Part shown: one piece after another, positions 9,635-19,419 of the stretch | Layout of the letters: each line of letters starts with the position of its first letter | Position numbering within the stretch: the first letter of the stretch is position 1 | Virus record (IMG/VR): IMGVR_UViG_3300044971_002301 | Span: 37,629-101,628 of that record | Source: a virus | Reading direction: 5' to 3' (one strand) | DNA length: 64,000 nt | Made by a program: the position numbers and the translations under genes | The notes under the pieces: model-generated | Databases searched by the model: none | What the model was told of the DNA's origin: nothing | What the model saw: only the letters and a program-made list of their open reading frames with translations

Positions 9635-10543
9635 ATGGATTTTGCATATAATTTAACAAATAACGCTCACAAAACGCAAATATATTATACTGCGGGTCAA
9701 TATGCTTACACTTTACCTAAAGGTATAACTATGGTCTATATCTTATGTATGGGTGCAGGAGGTGGAGGAGGAGGTGGATTTACTCGAGCCGCTGGTTCAG
9801 CTGGTGGTGGAGGTGGAGGTGGAGGAACAGGTGCTCTTACTCGTGTAGTTATACCTAAAATTTTTCTATCAGATAGTTTACTCATATTGGTTGGTACGGG
9901 AGGACCAGGTGGTGCTGGTGGTAATCCTGCAACTGCGGGTACTGCTGGTGGTCAATCAATTGTTAGTACTAACTTAGGTGGTACGGTGGCATTAAACAAT
10001 TTATATATTGCTCAGGCTAATGGTGGTAGTGCCGGAAATCCTGGAACAGGTGCTGCGGGTGGTACAGGAGGTGCGGGAGGTACCGCGACAACTAATACAG
10101 GTATGGGTATGGTGTCATTAGGAACATTTACAAATAGAATTGGTATAACAGGTGGAGATGGTAACGCAACTGCTTCACCACTTGCTGGTGTATATGGAAC
10201 AGGTTCTATACCATTTTCTGCTGGACGAGGTGGAGGTGGTATAAATGCGGCAAACCCTGGTACAAGTGCAAATGGTGGGTCAATATCGGGTAGAGGTTTT
10301 GTTGTTGATGTTGTTGGAGGAGCCGCGGCTGGTGGGGCAGGTGTTAATGGAATGTTTATGATGAAACCATTTGTTAGTCTTGGAGGTACAGGTGGTGCTA
10401 GTAACAATGCTGGTGTGGGAGGTGTTGGTGGTAAAGGGGGTCCTGGGTGCGGAGGTGGGGGAGGAGGTGCTGGAACATCTCTATCTGCTGGTGGTGCTGG
10501 AGGTCCTGGTGGTGATGGTTTAGTAATTGTAACTTGTTGGTAA
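9635..10543 (+). CDS. glycine-rich tail adhesin, paralogue 3 of 3
   Basis: 302 aa. Same architecture as the two preceding genes: N-terminal YNLTNNAHKTQIYY, then LPKGITMVYI, long Gly-Gly tracts, and the end GDGLVIVTCW. The conserved C-terminal Cys-Trp in all three copies is unusual and may mark a packing or disulfide position. Tandem triplication with divergent loops suggests several receptor specificities or a heterotrimer (inference). Confidence 0.7.
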   Translation: MDFAYNLTNNAHKTQIYYTAGQYAYTLPKGITMVYILCMGAGGGGGGGFTRAAGSAGGGGGGGGTGALTRVVIPKIFLSDSLLILVGTGGPGGAGGNPATAGTAGGQSIVSTNLGGTVALNNLYIAQANGGSAGNPGTGAAGGTGGAGGTATTNTGMGMVSLGTFTNRIGITGGDGNATASPLAGVYGTGSIPFSAGRGGGGINAANPGTSANGGSISGRGFVVDVVGGAAAGGAGVNGMFMMKPFVSLGGTGGASNNAGVGGVGGKGGPGCGGGGGGAGTSLSAGGAGGPGGDGLVIVTCW

Positions 10544-10552
10544 TTATATAAT

Positions 10553-10774
10553 ATGACATACGTTGAAATTTCAAATATTAATGGTGTACCACCCTTTCAA
10601 ATTTACTTATGTGATTTTGCGGAAAACAATTGTTCTTTAGTTCAGACAGAGTATGACCCTGTTTATTGGCCCGTTATTGTTAATTTACCTGTATCCCTTA
10701 CAGGTTCAACTACAGTGTTTTGTAAAGTAGTTGATGGTAATTCTTGTGAGACAACTCAAATACTTTCATGTTAA
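10553..10774 (+). CDS. 73-aa cysteine-containing protein, copy A
   Basis: 73 aa, no known family. It contains an ISNINGVPPFQIYLC start, a central Pro/Val strand region and FCKVVDGNSC near the end. A second 73-aa protein on the minus strand at 18226-18447 has the same layout ([14 protein letters not shown] ... [11 protein letters not shown]), so they are paralogues. Each lies directly upstream of an adhesin whose N-terminus is also shared. It may be a small adhesin subunit or chaperone. The VVD.NGC-like end resembles the end of SprB-type repeats. Confidence 0.6.
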   Translation: MTYVEISNINGVPPFQIYLCDFAENNCSLVQTEYDPVYWPVIVNLPVSLTGSTTVFCKVVDGNSCETTQILSC

Positions 10775-10820
10775 ATGAATTAACTGTGTATAAAAACAGA
10801 TTTTTTGTTATTTATAAGTA

Positions 10821-12851
10821 ATGGCTTTAGGATTTCAAAATTGTTGTGACATTGAGGACTATTTTTATGTAAATGGTATTCCTGGTTCTGTTTCAGAATA
10901 TGAGATATATTATATTGAAACAACACAAGGTGATACGTTATGTGGAACATATGTTGAATTACCTGAATTATTTTATGAACCTTTGGTTTATGATTTAGTT
11001 GGAATGACTGGACAAACAAGTTGTACTACTTGTAAATTATTAAATCCTTGTCCTACAGGTATTACTATTGATTTTAGTAGTCAGAGTACAGGTATTTTTA
11101 CAACAGTAAATGAATGTACTATTAAAACAATTTTTCCATTCTATGTTGAATGTGATAGTGTGTTCCCAACATTAGATGAGTCAACAACTGGTTCAGTTAG
11201 TTTATTTGTCACGGGTGGTACACCACCATATAGTTTTTACAGTGCGGGAACTGAAACTCAAATTGGTCAAGCTATAGAACCAACAAATAATACTTATTTG
11301 TTGTATACTGACGTTATACCTGGTACATATTCAACAACTGTTGTTGACTATTATGGTGATAATGTACAAGATATTGACTGTGTTATTCCTGAACTACCTG
11401 ATTATATTTATGCTGAGTGTCAGGTTACAAATCCAACTATTAATGGATTTAATGATGGTAGTTTAACATTGTATGTAACAGGTGGAACACCACCATATAA
11501 TTACTATTATTCAGGTTCTTCAATAACATTACCACTTACTAATTTAAGTGCTGGGACGTACAACATTACAGTTGTTGATAGTGGAGTTGGAATTTATTCA
11601 CAAACTGCAACAACATCTTGTTTAGTTGAAAATCCTGCTGAAATAATTTATCCTAATAAATTATGTATGAATTTTGATTATTGTGGTGTTGAATTTTATT
11701 TAAATTTTACAAGTGCGTCAACCTACAATTTAAGACCGTTATATACTCTTGATAATCCTTCTGAGATTTCTGTCACAGGAATGAGTTTATTTTGGAATAC
11801 AAGTTGGGTAAGTTCAGTTGAAAATCACAATTCACCATTACCAATACCAACACAATGTCAACAAGAACAAACTTGTTCATTTACTATTCAAAATCCTTTT
11901 GCAATTAAACCACAAGACAGTGGTTGGTACGGTTCAGGTACATTTACACCTGGACCAAGTATATCATCAATTATTGTAACTTCAGGTGTTTGTTCGGCGA
12001 TAACACCAACATTAACAGTACAAGTTGAAAATTATTGTGATAATTCAACACAGTGTCAAGGAGGTGTAACTTTAATACCTAGCTCATCATTTGGTGGGCC
12101 ATACACGTATTTTGTTGATGATGTTGAACAAAACTCACCTGTATTTTTTGGATTATGTAGTGGAGGTCACACGGCACAAGTAATAGATGGCGATGGTAAT
12201 TTAAGTGATATTGTTTCATTTAATATTACATCAACAACACCCTCAACTATTGGTTATTCAAATTGTGTATTTTCTGCTGGAGATATTGTTAATTTAAATT
12301 CAGGTGGTAATAAAAAATGGAATTTTAAAACTGTAATATCTAATATACCGTCATCATGTCAACTAATTGGTAAAGTTAGAATAACTTATCAATATCTTTT
12401 CTCAGGTGTGACGGCAAATATTGGAATATCTCCAATATTACCATCGGGTACTTGGAATTTAATTATTAACCAATTAACAACACAACCTGCGGTTGGTAAT
12501 TGTCCGGCATATGTTATTTATACTCAAGTTTACGAGTCAACAAATTATACTATAAATGTGTTTTCATCTACAATACAAATAAATAATTGTGGGTTCAGTT
12601 GGTTTTTTAATAATCCAGTAGGATTATGTACTAATAAAGATGTACGAGGTATTGTGACAGTTCAAATGTATTCAATCACTCCTAGTGGAGCTCAGTGTTG
12701 TATAACTATACCTCCGACTTATACTATTGGAACGTCTACTGTCCATATTAGATATAATAAAACAACACCGCCATCTGAAATTACATTAACTAATACAAGT
12801 CTTCTATGTAATCCAAGTACACCTTCACCACCGGCAGAAAACATACAATAA
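10821..12851 (+). CDS. SprB-repeat-like phage adhesin
   Basis: 676 aa. Residues 1-80 form a module (MAL, CC, YYIET, SCTTC, NPC) shared with the minus-strand propeller protein at 15747-18221. After it come two repeats with the pattern VTGGTPPY(S/N)(F/Y)Y...PGTY/AGTY(S/N).TVVD, which resembles the SprB repeat of Bacteroidota gliding-motility adhesins. The C-terminal half is Ser/Thr/Asn-rich beta sequence with scattered Cys. There is no signal peptide, consistent with a virion protein. Probable fibre or adhesin that mimics a host adhesin fold. A TATTTATA-like motif ends 4 nt before the ATG. Confidence 0.7.
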   Translation: MALGFQNCCDIEDYFYVNGIPGSVSEYEIYYIETTQGDTLCGTYVELPELFYEPLVYDLVGMTGQTSCTTCKLLNPCPTGITIDFSSQSTGIFTTVNECTIKTIFPFYVECDSVFPTLDESTTGSVSLFVTGGTPPYSFYSAGTETQIGQAIEPTNNTYLLYTDVIPGTYSTTVVDYYGDNVQDIDCVIPELPDYIYAECQVTNPTINGFNDGSLTLYVTGGTPPYNYYYSGSSITLPLTNLSAGTYNITVVDSGVGIYSQTATTSCLVENPAEIIYPNKLCMNFDYCGVEFYLNFTSASTYNLRPLYTLDNPSEISVTGMSLFWNTSWVSSVENHNSPLPIPTQCQQEQTCSFTIQNPFAIKPQDSGWYGSGTFTPGPSISSIIVTSGVCSAITPTLTVQVENYCDNSTQCQGGVTLIPSSSFGGPYTYFVDDVEQNSPVFFGLCSGGHTAQVIDGDGNLSDIVSFNITSTTPSTIGYSNCVFSAGDIVNLNSGGNKKWNFKTVISNIPSSCQLIGKVRITYQYLFSGVTANIGISPILPSGTWNLIINQLTTQPAVGNCPAYVIYTQVYESTNYTINVFSSTIQINNCGFSWFFNNPVGLCTNKDVRGIVTVQMYSITPSGAQCCITIPPTYTIGTSTVHIRYNKTTPPSEITLTNTSLLCNPSTPSPPAENIQ

Positions 12852-12877
12852 AAATGAAACGAAGATAATTATAAACA

Positions 12878-15049
12878 ATGGGATATATTATAAAAGAAAA
12901 TCAAGGATTATTAATTACAAGATTAACGGACACTGGACGTAAAAAAATATCTGAAGGTAATTTTAATGTTTCTTATTTTCAAATTGGAGACAGTGAGGTT
13001 AATTATACCTCAATTGCAAATTACGATATATCTAGTTTTCAAATACTTGAACCATCATATAACGCTCAAAATTCAACAGGAGTTCCTAACTCAACTAAAA
13101 ATAATGTTAAATATCCTTTTTATTTACAAGGCTCTTCAGGGTTAACTTATGGTATTCCATTTATGGCATCTTCGGATGAGTCAGTATTTAATACTGCGTC
13201 ACCTAACGGTTTCTTTGTAACCGCGAGTACTGCATCTACTTGTTTTAGTCCTTATCATACAAGTGCATACACTTACAACTCACAATATGTTGTTAATTTA
13301 TCAGGATTAACTGGTAACACTTCAGTTTTAACACTTATTTCCAATCCTTGTCCTGATTCTGTATCAGCGACAACTATTTCTGCGGGAACTCTTGTAACTA
13401 TTTTTATGAGTGGTGGAAGTTCATGTGGATGTATCGATTCTTGTTATCCTGTATTAACTTACCAAGTTCAGAGTTGGAATTCAGGAACAACACAACTTGT
13501 TGTTGATAGACTATTACCTAATTTATCAGGTAATACTGGTCAAGCTAGATTATTTTTCTACCCATCAGGTATGACAGGTTATGATTTACCGACACCTATG
13601 AACTATTGGAGTGATAGTGTTATTAATTATGAATCAGTTTGTACACCTGAAGATGGGTTAGTTAAAATTTGGAATATGAATATTCCGTGGTCTGAAAGTC
13701 CTGCGGGATTAATTTCGACATTATATAGTCAATATGGTGAATTTGGTTCCAAAGATTATATCAGTACAAAAGAATACTACGGATATATGTCGTCAAGTGG
13801 ACAAACAGATACATCAGGTGTTACATATTATAATTCATACGGTGAACAAATATTAGTGACCCCTGAAGAACAAAAAGCAATTTCAATTGTTCACTACACA
13901 AACAATACAATAATTAATTTTTATGGTGAAAAATTTGCTTGTGAAGCATATGACACAACAAATCCTGGTGATACAGGACAAGCAAGAAATTTTACAATTA
14001 ACCTGCCTTGGTTAATGTGGCATAAAAATCCAATTAGTTGTTGTAGTGGTGAAACATTTTGGATTGACCCACCTGGATTTAATGGGTACGATTTATTAAC
14101 ACCATACTATATTCAATCAAATGAAAATCTTGATATGAATAATCCGGGTATTAGATATTTTCATTTATATGATACTCACCCAAATCCTGATGGACGACCA
14201 AGTAGGGTTGGTAAAGTATTTCCTGATGATAAGGTAATTGTTTTTGATGATGAGGAAATTATTGCCGCAATGACTTATGTTGCTAATAGAAACTATACAC
14301 TACCTGCCCCAAAACTTGGATATAGTGCACCTGGACTTTGTAACGATACATCAACTGATGGATTACTTGATAATGATAACCAATGTGTGTGGGTAACTTA
14401 TGGTTTTGATGGGCCTTGGACTGGAATGCATTGTAATTATTATCAGAAAATAATTGGCCCTGTAACAGGTTGTAGTTTAACTGAACAAAACGTAACAGTT
14501 AAATTCGGAAATGAATTTAAATGTATGAAAACAGGTACTACACAAGGATTTTCAGCGACTGACTTTTACATTTTAGCACAAACAGGAACAACATCACAGA
14601 ATAGACCTAATCCAAATAATTGGGTTAGAATGAATTATTCTACCGCATTATCAGGTGGTTATATTAATCCATCAGGTCTTACGGCAACAACATTTACAAT
14701 TACACCTACAACTTATGCTAATGGAACAACATATAATTTAGGTAATCAATTAGAGTTACCAACTATTAGTAGTAGTTCATCAACATTATATTTTGGTGAT
14801 GAATATTTCTTCTACGGGAATGTTAATACTGATATTCAGGCAACAATTTACGAAATGAGATATCTTATAAATTTACCTAACGCACAATTTGTAAATTCAT
14901 CAAATCCTACTTGGACACAAGGTATAACTCCTTATATGTCTGAAATAGGATTATATGACGCTAATAAAAACTTACTTGTATTATCTAAATTCCAATCACC
15001 TCAAGTTAGACAAGGTATACAACAAGCGGTTGTTAAGTTAGATTTCTAA
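12878..15049 (+). CDS. large tail/baseplate-type structural protein
   Basis: 723 aa. It begins MGYIIKENQGLLITRLTDTGRKKISEG and then FQIGDSEV, an N-terminal pattern typical of a virion attachment domain. The remainder is a beta-rich sequence with many aromatic and Cys residues (SSCGCIDSC, NPISCCSGE) and no membrane segments. It is the last gene of the fibre operon and is followed by 56 nt without a clear terminator. The exact virion location (baseplate, fibre base or neck) cannot be determined from the sequence. Confidence 0.6.
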   Translation: MGYIIKENQGLLITRLTDTGRKKISEGNFNVSYFQIGDSEVNYTSIANYDISSFQILEPSYNAQNSTGVPNSTKNNVKYPFYLQGSSGLTYGIPFMASSDESVFNTASPNGFFVTASTASTCFSPYHTSAYTYNSQYVVNLSGLTGNTSVLTLISNPCPDSVSATTISAGTLVTIFMSGGSSCGCIDSCYPVLTYQVQSWNSGTTQLVVDRLLPNLSGNTGQARLFFYPSGMTGYDLPTPMNYWSDSVINYESVCTPEDGLVKIWNMNIPWSESPAGLISTLYSQYGEFGSKDYISTKEYYGYMSSSGQTDTSGVTYYNSYGEQILVTPEEQKAISIVHYTNNTIINFYGEKFACEAYDTTNPGDTGQARNFTINLPWLMWHKNPISCCSGETFWIDPPGFNGYDLLTPYYIQSNENLDMNNPGIRYFHLYDTHPNPDGRPSRVGKVFPDDKVIVFDDEEIIAAMTYVANRNYTLPAPKLGYSAPGLCNDTSTDGLLDNDNQCVWVTYGFDGPWTGMHCNYYQKIIGPVTGCSLTEQNVTVKFGNEFKCMKTGTTQGFSATDFYILAQTGTTSQNRPNPNNWVRMNYSTALSGGYINPSGLTATTFTITPTTYANGTTYNLGNQLELPTISSSSSTLYFGDEYFFYGNVNTDIQATIYEMRYLINLPNAQFVNSSNPTWTQGITPYMSEIGLYDANKNLLVLSKFQSPQVRQGIQQAVVKLDF

Positions 15050-15105
15050 ATTATTTACAATTAAGTTAATTAATTTAATATTATGACTAATAACTAATAT
15101 TAGAT

Positions 15106-15699
15106 ATGGCAAAAAGTATTAAAAATTCACCTAAAATTTTGGGTTTAGACGTTTCAACCAAAACAATTGGTGTAGCATTGTTTGATTTATCTTCAAGGGA
15201 TTTATTGGAATTAACTCATGTTTCACCACAACCAAAACCAACACCTGAAACCAAGATTGAGGAAATGTTATTAAAATCTGCAACATTCAGAAAGAAATTG
15301 GAGGAATACAAAGGAGTTGGTGTCGTTAGATGTGTAATTGAAGAACCTTTGTTGAATAGTAATAATGCTTATACTATCGGAACACTATTGAGATATAATA
15401 CATTGATTACTAAAGAAGTTTATGATGTGTTGGGTATTGTTCCTGAATATGTTTCAACATATAACTCAAGAAAAGAAGCGTGGCCTGAATTGGTAAAGAA
15501 AAACGAGAAAGGTAAATATGTTTTGTTTGGAGGTTATCCTAAAGATTGTGATAAAAAGATGATTATATGGGAACTTGTTGCTAAAAGAGAACCTCAAATT
15601 AATTGGTTGTATACAAGAAACAATACATTAAAGAAAGAAAACTTTGATATGACAGATGCTTATACTGTTGTATTAAGTTATCTAAATGCTAAAAAATAA
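15106..15699 (+). CDS. RuvC-like Holliday junction resolvase
   Basis: 197 aa RNase H-fold nuclease. The acidic site is visible: Asp15 in ILGLDVSTKT, Glu79/Glu80 in CVIEEPLL, and Asp181/Asp184 in NFDMTDAYTVV. Length and motif order match the RuvC-type resolvases of phages and bacteria. It would cleave branched DNA before packaging, the role T4 assigns to gp49, which has an unrelated fold. It starts at an ATG 56 nt after the fibre operon and ends at a strong hairpin terminator facing the minus-strand cassette. Confidence 0.8.
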   Translation: MAKSIKNSPKILGLDVSTKTIGVALFDLSSRDLLELTHVSPQPKPTPETKIEEMLLKSATFRKKLEEYKGVGVVRCVIEEPLLNSNNAYTIGTLLRYNTLITKEVYDVLGIVPEYVSTYNSRKEAWPELVKKNEKGKYVLFGGYPKDCDKKMIIWELVAKREPQINWLYTRNNTLKKENFDMTDAYTVVLSYLNAKK

Positions 15700-15721
15700 T
15701 AAGATTTTTATTTTAAAATTT

Positions 15722-15745
15722 AAGGTGTCGTTTGACACCTTTTTT
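15722..15745 (+). terminator. rho-independent terminator
   Basis: Perfect 8-bp stem AAGGTGTC / GACACCTT with loop GTTT, running into six T residues. It lies 23 nt after the resolvase stop and 2 nt before the end of the convergent minus-strand gene. Confidence 0.9.
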
Positions 15746-15746
15746 G

Positions 15747-18221
15747 TTATGTACATAATACCACTACACTACCTGATATACCATTACTTGCATAAACTTT
15801 AGTAGTTGTGGTATCATAATCAATACCTGATGCTCCACCACCAATACTACTTATTGTTTTAACAACTGTATTAGTTGTTGTGTTAATTACACTTATAGTA
15901 GAATCAAATGAATTTGTAACATATAATCTATTAGACGAATCTATTGTCATATCATATGGAGCACTACCCACTGAAATTGTTGAACCTGTTGATAATGTTA
16001 TTGTGTTAACAGGGACAATTAAATCACTATTTTGAAGTGCTACGTACACTGTATTATTTGATATATTGACTTTACATGTTCTTGGATATAACGAACCTGG
16101 TAAACCAACAAACGAAACTGTTGAAATTACAGTATTTGTGAATACATCAATAACTGACATAGTGTTGTCGTTAGCATTTGGTACAAATACTCGACCTAAT
16201 GTTGGGTCAAATGATGGGTTAATTGGAGCATTACCAACAGATATTGTTGATGTTATTGTGTTAGTTAAAGTGTTAATTACGCTAACATTTGCAGTATTAA
16301 AGTTTGTCACATACATTTGATTATTAATAGAATCAAAACATATTCCTACTGGACCACCCGCACCAATAATTGTTGTTATTGGTGAATTTGTGTCACCATC
16401 TAATACGACAATAGTTGATGAATTATAATATGTGATATAAATATTGTTATTCAAAGTATCTAGAGCCATTCCTTGAGGACCAATTTGTCCTGTTGAAATA
16501 CTCAAATATGATGTATTATTTGTTTTGTCAATAACTTCAATATTGTTGAAAGGTGTGCTTGAAACATATGCGTAATCTGTTGATGGGTTTGATAACATAT
16601 TATATAATGTGAAACCAGGTGTTATTGAAATTGTTGTTGTAACAAATGGACAATAAGGTGTTGTTGTTGGTGTCGGAGTAGGTGTTGGAGTAGGCGTTGC
16701 AGTTGTAACTGGGATACAAAATTCACAATCAAATAAATTACCACTCTCAATAGATTGGAGTGTGTTAGTAGGTGAACCTAAAATATCTGAATTGTAAGTT
16801 ACACAAACAGATTTAAAGTCAATCACAGCACTAAATGTTGAACCTGTGTTAAACGGTATTATTTCACCAACAATATATTTTTCGGGTGAGTTACAATCCA
16901 AAAGTAATTTTGAATATAAACTTGTAAATTTAGATGAGAATGTATCATAAGATACTGAACCACTTACAACAACACTTTTAACAGCATTTGTTGGAGTAAC
17001 ACTTGGTGTTGGTGAAGGACCTGGATAACTGTAATTAACACCACTAAACGATAATGATTTACCGTTACACAATGGTGTAGGTGTTGGGGTAGTTGTTGGT
17101 GTTAATGTCGGTGTTATACTAGGTGTTGGTGTTGGAGTTGCTCCTGAAGTAATATTACAATCAAATACTGCTGTAAAATCAAAAGTATTACATGCGTCAG
17201 TGTTTGATGGTGTTGGTGTAGGACATGAAGACCCAAAATATGTTACGTCTAAATCAGGACAAACAGTATTACTTCCTGTTGGACCAAATAATTTACACTC
17301 ACCATTTACACAAGTTGATAAACACCACTTTGTTTCACCAGTGTTGTAATATATGTAATAAGGATTAGTTACGTCTGGCTTATAAAAAACATTTCTTCCT
17401 CCAAATACTCCATAGTTGTAATAAGTTCCATCATAATTTGTATAACCGTCTAAATTTGTGAATACACAATAACTTGATTGAGGACATGCGGTATAAGTTG
17501 GCGTTGCCGTTGGTGTTGTTGAAGGTGTTTGTGAAATACTTGGTGTTGGCGTATTACAAAATGTTGGTAGTGGGGTCTTTGTAATTGTTGGAGTTGGAGT
17601 TGTGGTTGGTGTTATTGATAATGTAGGGGTTGGAGTTGATGTTGTTGTCGGTGATGGTGTAATAGTTGGTGTAATACTTGGAGTAGGTGTAACCGTTCTT
17701 GTTGGAGTATGTGTTGGAGTAATACTTGGAGTTGGAGTATTTGTTGAGGTAACGGTAACTGTTGGTGTTATGGTTGGAGTAATACTTGGTGTTGGTGTTA
17801 TGGTTGGTGTAACACTTGATGTTGGTGTTTGAGTTTGTGTTTTTGTTGGAGTATTTGTTGGTGTTTTTGTTGGAGTGGTACTTGGTGTAACAGTTTTTGT
17901 TGGAGTGTTTGTTGGTGTTTTTGTTGGAGTAGCACTTGGTGCAGGTGTTGAAGTAGGTGTTGGTGTTGGGCCAGGAACACAAGGGTTCACGGTTGTACAT
18001 GCGGTACAAGATGAATATGATGTTAAATTTATTGTTAATATGTTATAGATTGGAGTACCTGTAACAAATCCTGTTGTTAAATGTTGAGAACAACCTGAAT
18101 AAAAATCAGTCTCCAAATAATAAGAGTTTCCGACAGTAAATGTTCCTGCAGAGTAAGTTGATTGAATTTGAAACGTAGTTCCACTACAACAACCTGAAAA
18201 TGAATACCAACTTAAAGCCAA
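15747..18221 (-). CDS. PT-linker / YVTN beta-propeller adhesin
   Basis: 824 aa. Residues 1-83 form the MAL/CC/YYLET/SCTAC/NPC module shared with the adhesin at 10821-12851. Residues ~88-220 are a Pro-Thr tract of TPTPT/TPTKTP repeats that should be an extended, possibly glycosylated stalk. A Cys-rich insert and two further short PTPT linkers (near 360 and 505) follow. From about 535 to the end come repeated blades of the YVTN type ([38 protein letters not shown]), enough for a propeller of about seven blades. Probably a receptor-binding virion protein. It is the only large structural gene on the minus strand here. Confidence 0.75.
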   Translation of the reverse strand: MALSWYSFSGCCSGTTFQIQSTYSAGTFTVGNSYYLETDFYSGCSQHLTTGFVTGTPIYNILTINLTSYSSCTACTTVNPCVPGPTPTPTSTPAPSATPTKTPTNTPTKTVTPSTTPTKTPTNTPTKTQTQTPTSSVTPTITPTPSITPTITPTVTVTSTNTPTPSITPTHTPTRTVTPTPSITPTITPSPTTTSTPTPTLSITPTTTPTPTITKTPLPTFCNTPTPSISQTPSTTPTATPTYTACPQSSYCVFTNLDGYTNYDGTYYNYGVFGGRNVFYKPDVTNPYYIYYNTGETKWCLSTCVNGECKLFGPTGSNTVCPDLDVTYFGSSCPTPTPSNTDACNTFDFTAVFDCNITSGATPTPTPSITPTLTPTTTPTPTPLCNGKSLSFSGVNYSYPGPSPTPSVTPTNAVKSVVVSGSVSYDTFSSKFTSLYSKLLLDCNSPEKYIVGEIIPFNTGSTFSAVIDFKSVCVTYNSDILGSPTNTLQSIESGNLFDCEFCIPVTTATPTPTPTPTPTTTPYCPFVTTTISITPGFTLYNMLSNPSTDYAYVSSTPFNNIEVIDKTNNTSYLSISTGQIGPQGMALDTLNNNIYITYYNSSTIVVLDGDTNSPITTIIGAGGPVGICFDSINNQMYVTNFNTANVSVINTLTNTITSTISVGNAPINPSFDPTLGRVFVPNANDNTMSVIDVFTNTVISTVSFVGLPGSLYPRTCKVNISNNTVYVALQNSDLIVPVNTITLSTGSTISVGSAPYDMTIDSSNRLYVTNSFDSTISVINTTTNTVVKTISSIGGGASGIDYDTTTTKVYASNGISGSVVVLCT

Positions 18222-18225
18222 TTTT

Positions 18226-18447
18226 TTATATACTTGTGCAACCTGTTATTATGCAACCATTTGCATCTACAACCTTCATACAATAGTGTGAAAACATTTC
18301 TATTGGAGAAGGTACTGTAAAATTATATGGTAAACTACCACTTCCAATACTTGTAATATAATAACATGGACTACCACCTGAAAGACATATATAAACGTCA
18401 AACGGAGTGGAACCTGTAATATTATTAACCGTAATTGTTGTTGGCAT
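18226..18447 (-). CDS. 73-aa cysteine-containing protein, copy B
   Basis: 73 aa paralogue of the protein at 10553-10774: same length, [14 protein letters not shown] start, [11 protein letters not shown] end. It lies 4 nt upstream of the propeller adhesin on the same strand and is probably co-transcribed with it. A TATTTATA motif ends 4 nt before its ATG. Function unknown; it may be a partner of the adjoining adhesin. Confidence 0.6.
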   Translation of the reverse strand: MPTTITVNNITGSTPFDVYICLSGGSPCYYITSIGSGSLPYNFTVPSPIEMFSHYCMKVVDANGCIITGCTSI

Positions 18448-18521
18448 ATGATATAAATATAAAAGGGATTAAAACTTTGTGAAGTTTGACAACAATAAGT
18501 TTTTATCTTATTATTAAGGTA

Positions 18522-19418
18522 ATGGACGAAGACGAAATTTTACTTGAAATTATTAGGGACTTATTTGGTAAAGAGAAACATTATTATGCTTCCAAAGGTC
18601 AGATTTCAATAAATTGTCCGTATTGTGATGAGGGTAGAAACAAAGGTAACCTTGAAATTAATATCAACGAACACGTATATAAATGCTGGTCGTGTTCAGA
18701 CTCAAATGGAACACACGGAGTTTTAGGTAAGTTAATTGATATTTTTGGAACCAAAAACCAAAAGAAAACTTACGATATATTTAAACCCGAAGAACATAAG
18801 TCAAAACATGTTGAACTAAAAAAGTTAAAACTTCCCAAAGAATTTATTTCAATTAAAGATGCTAATCCCCTTCATATACCACACAGAGAAGTTTTAAAAT
18901 ATATTAAAACACGTGGTATTACTGATGAGATGATTGATAAGTTTAATATTGGATTTGCAACCGATGGTGACTACGGAGGTAGGATTATTATACCTTCATA
19001 TGGTATGGACGATGAGATTAACTACTTCATATCAAGGGCGTGGTTTAAAACGAAGAACAAGTATAAAAATCCTGAATACCCAAAGGAAACAATTATATTC
19101 AACGAGAAGTTGATTGATTGGGAAAAACCAATTTACCTATGTGAGGGTGCTATTGACGGGTTCTTTACACCCAATCCAGTTGTTCTACTTGGGAAGGTAT
19201 TACATGAATTATTGTTTGAAACGATATATACCAAGGCTAAGTCAGATGTTATTATATGTTTGGATGCTGATGCTTGGAAAGATGCTCAAAAACTTTACAA
19301 CCAACTAAATGGTGGGAAGTTAAGGGGACGAGTGAAGATTCTAAAATTACCAAAAGACTCTGATATTGCAGATTTGAAAGGTAAGATAGATGATTATTTT
19401 TATGAAATGAGTTATTAA
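18522..19418 (+). CDS. DnaG-type DNA primase
   Basis: 298 aa. N-terminal zinc ribbon CPYC (32, 35) with CWSC (55, 58), as in CHC2/DnaG-family primases. The TOPRIM motifs follow: YLCEGAIDGFF, with the catalytic Glu, and ICLDADAWKDA, with the DxD pair. It would make RNA primers for lagging-strand replication with a helicase not seen in this window. A longer frame begins at a TTG (18486), but the ATG at 18522 fits the start of the conserved domain. First gene of the + strand replication operon, divergent from copy B of the 73-aa protein. Confidence 0.8.
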   Translation: MDEDEILLEIIRDLFGKEKHYYASKGQISINCPYCDEGRNKGNLEININEHVYKCWSCSDSNGTHGVLGKLIDIFGTKNQKKTYDIFKPEEHKSKHVELKKLKLPKEFISIKDANPLHIPHREVLKYIKTRGITDEMIDKFNIGFATDGDYGGRIIIPSYGMDDEINYFISRAWFKTKNKYKNPEYPKETIIFNEKLIDWEKPIYLCEGAIDGFFTPNPVVLLGKVLHELLFETIYTKAKSDVIICLDADAWKDAQKLYNQLNGGKLRGRVKILKLPKDSDIADLKGKIDDYFYEMSY

Positions 19419-19419
19419 A

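Noticed and set aside
17602-17832. Val/Gly-rich + strand frame and other frames across the PT tract
   Set aside because: They are shadows of the Pro-Thr repeats of the minus-strand propeller gene.
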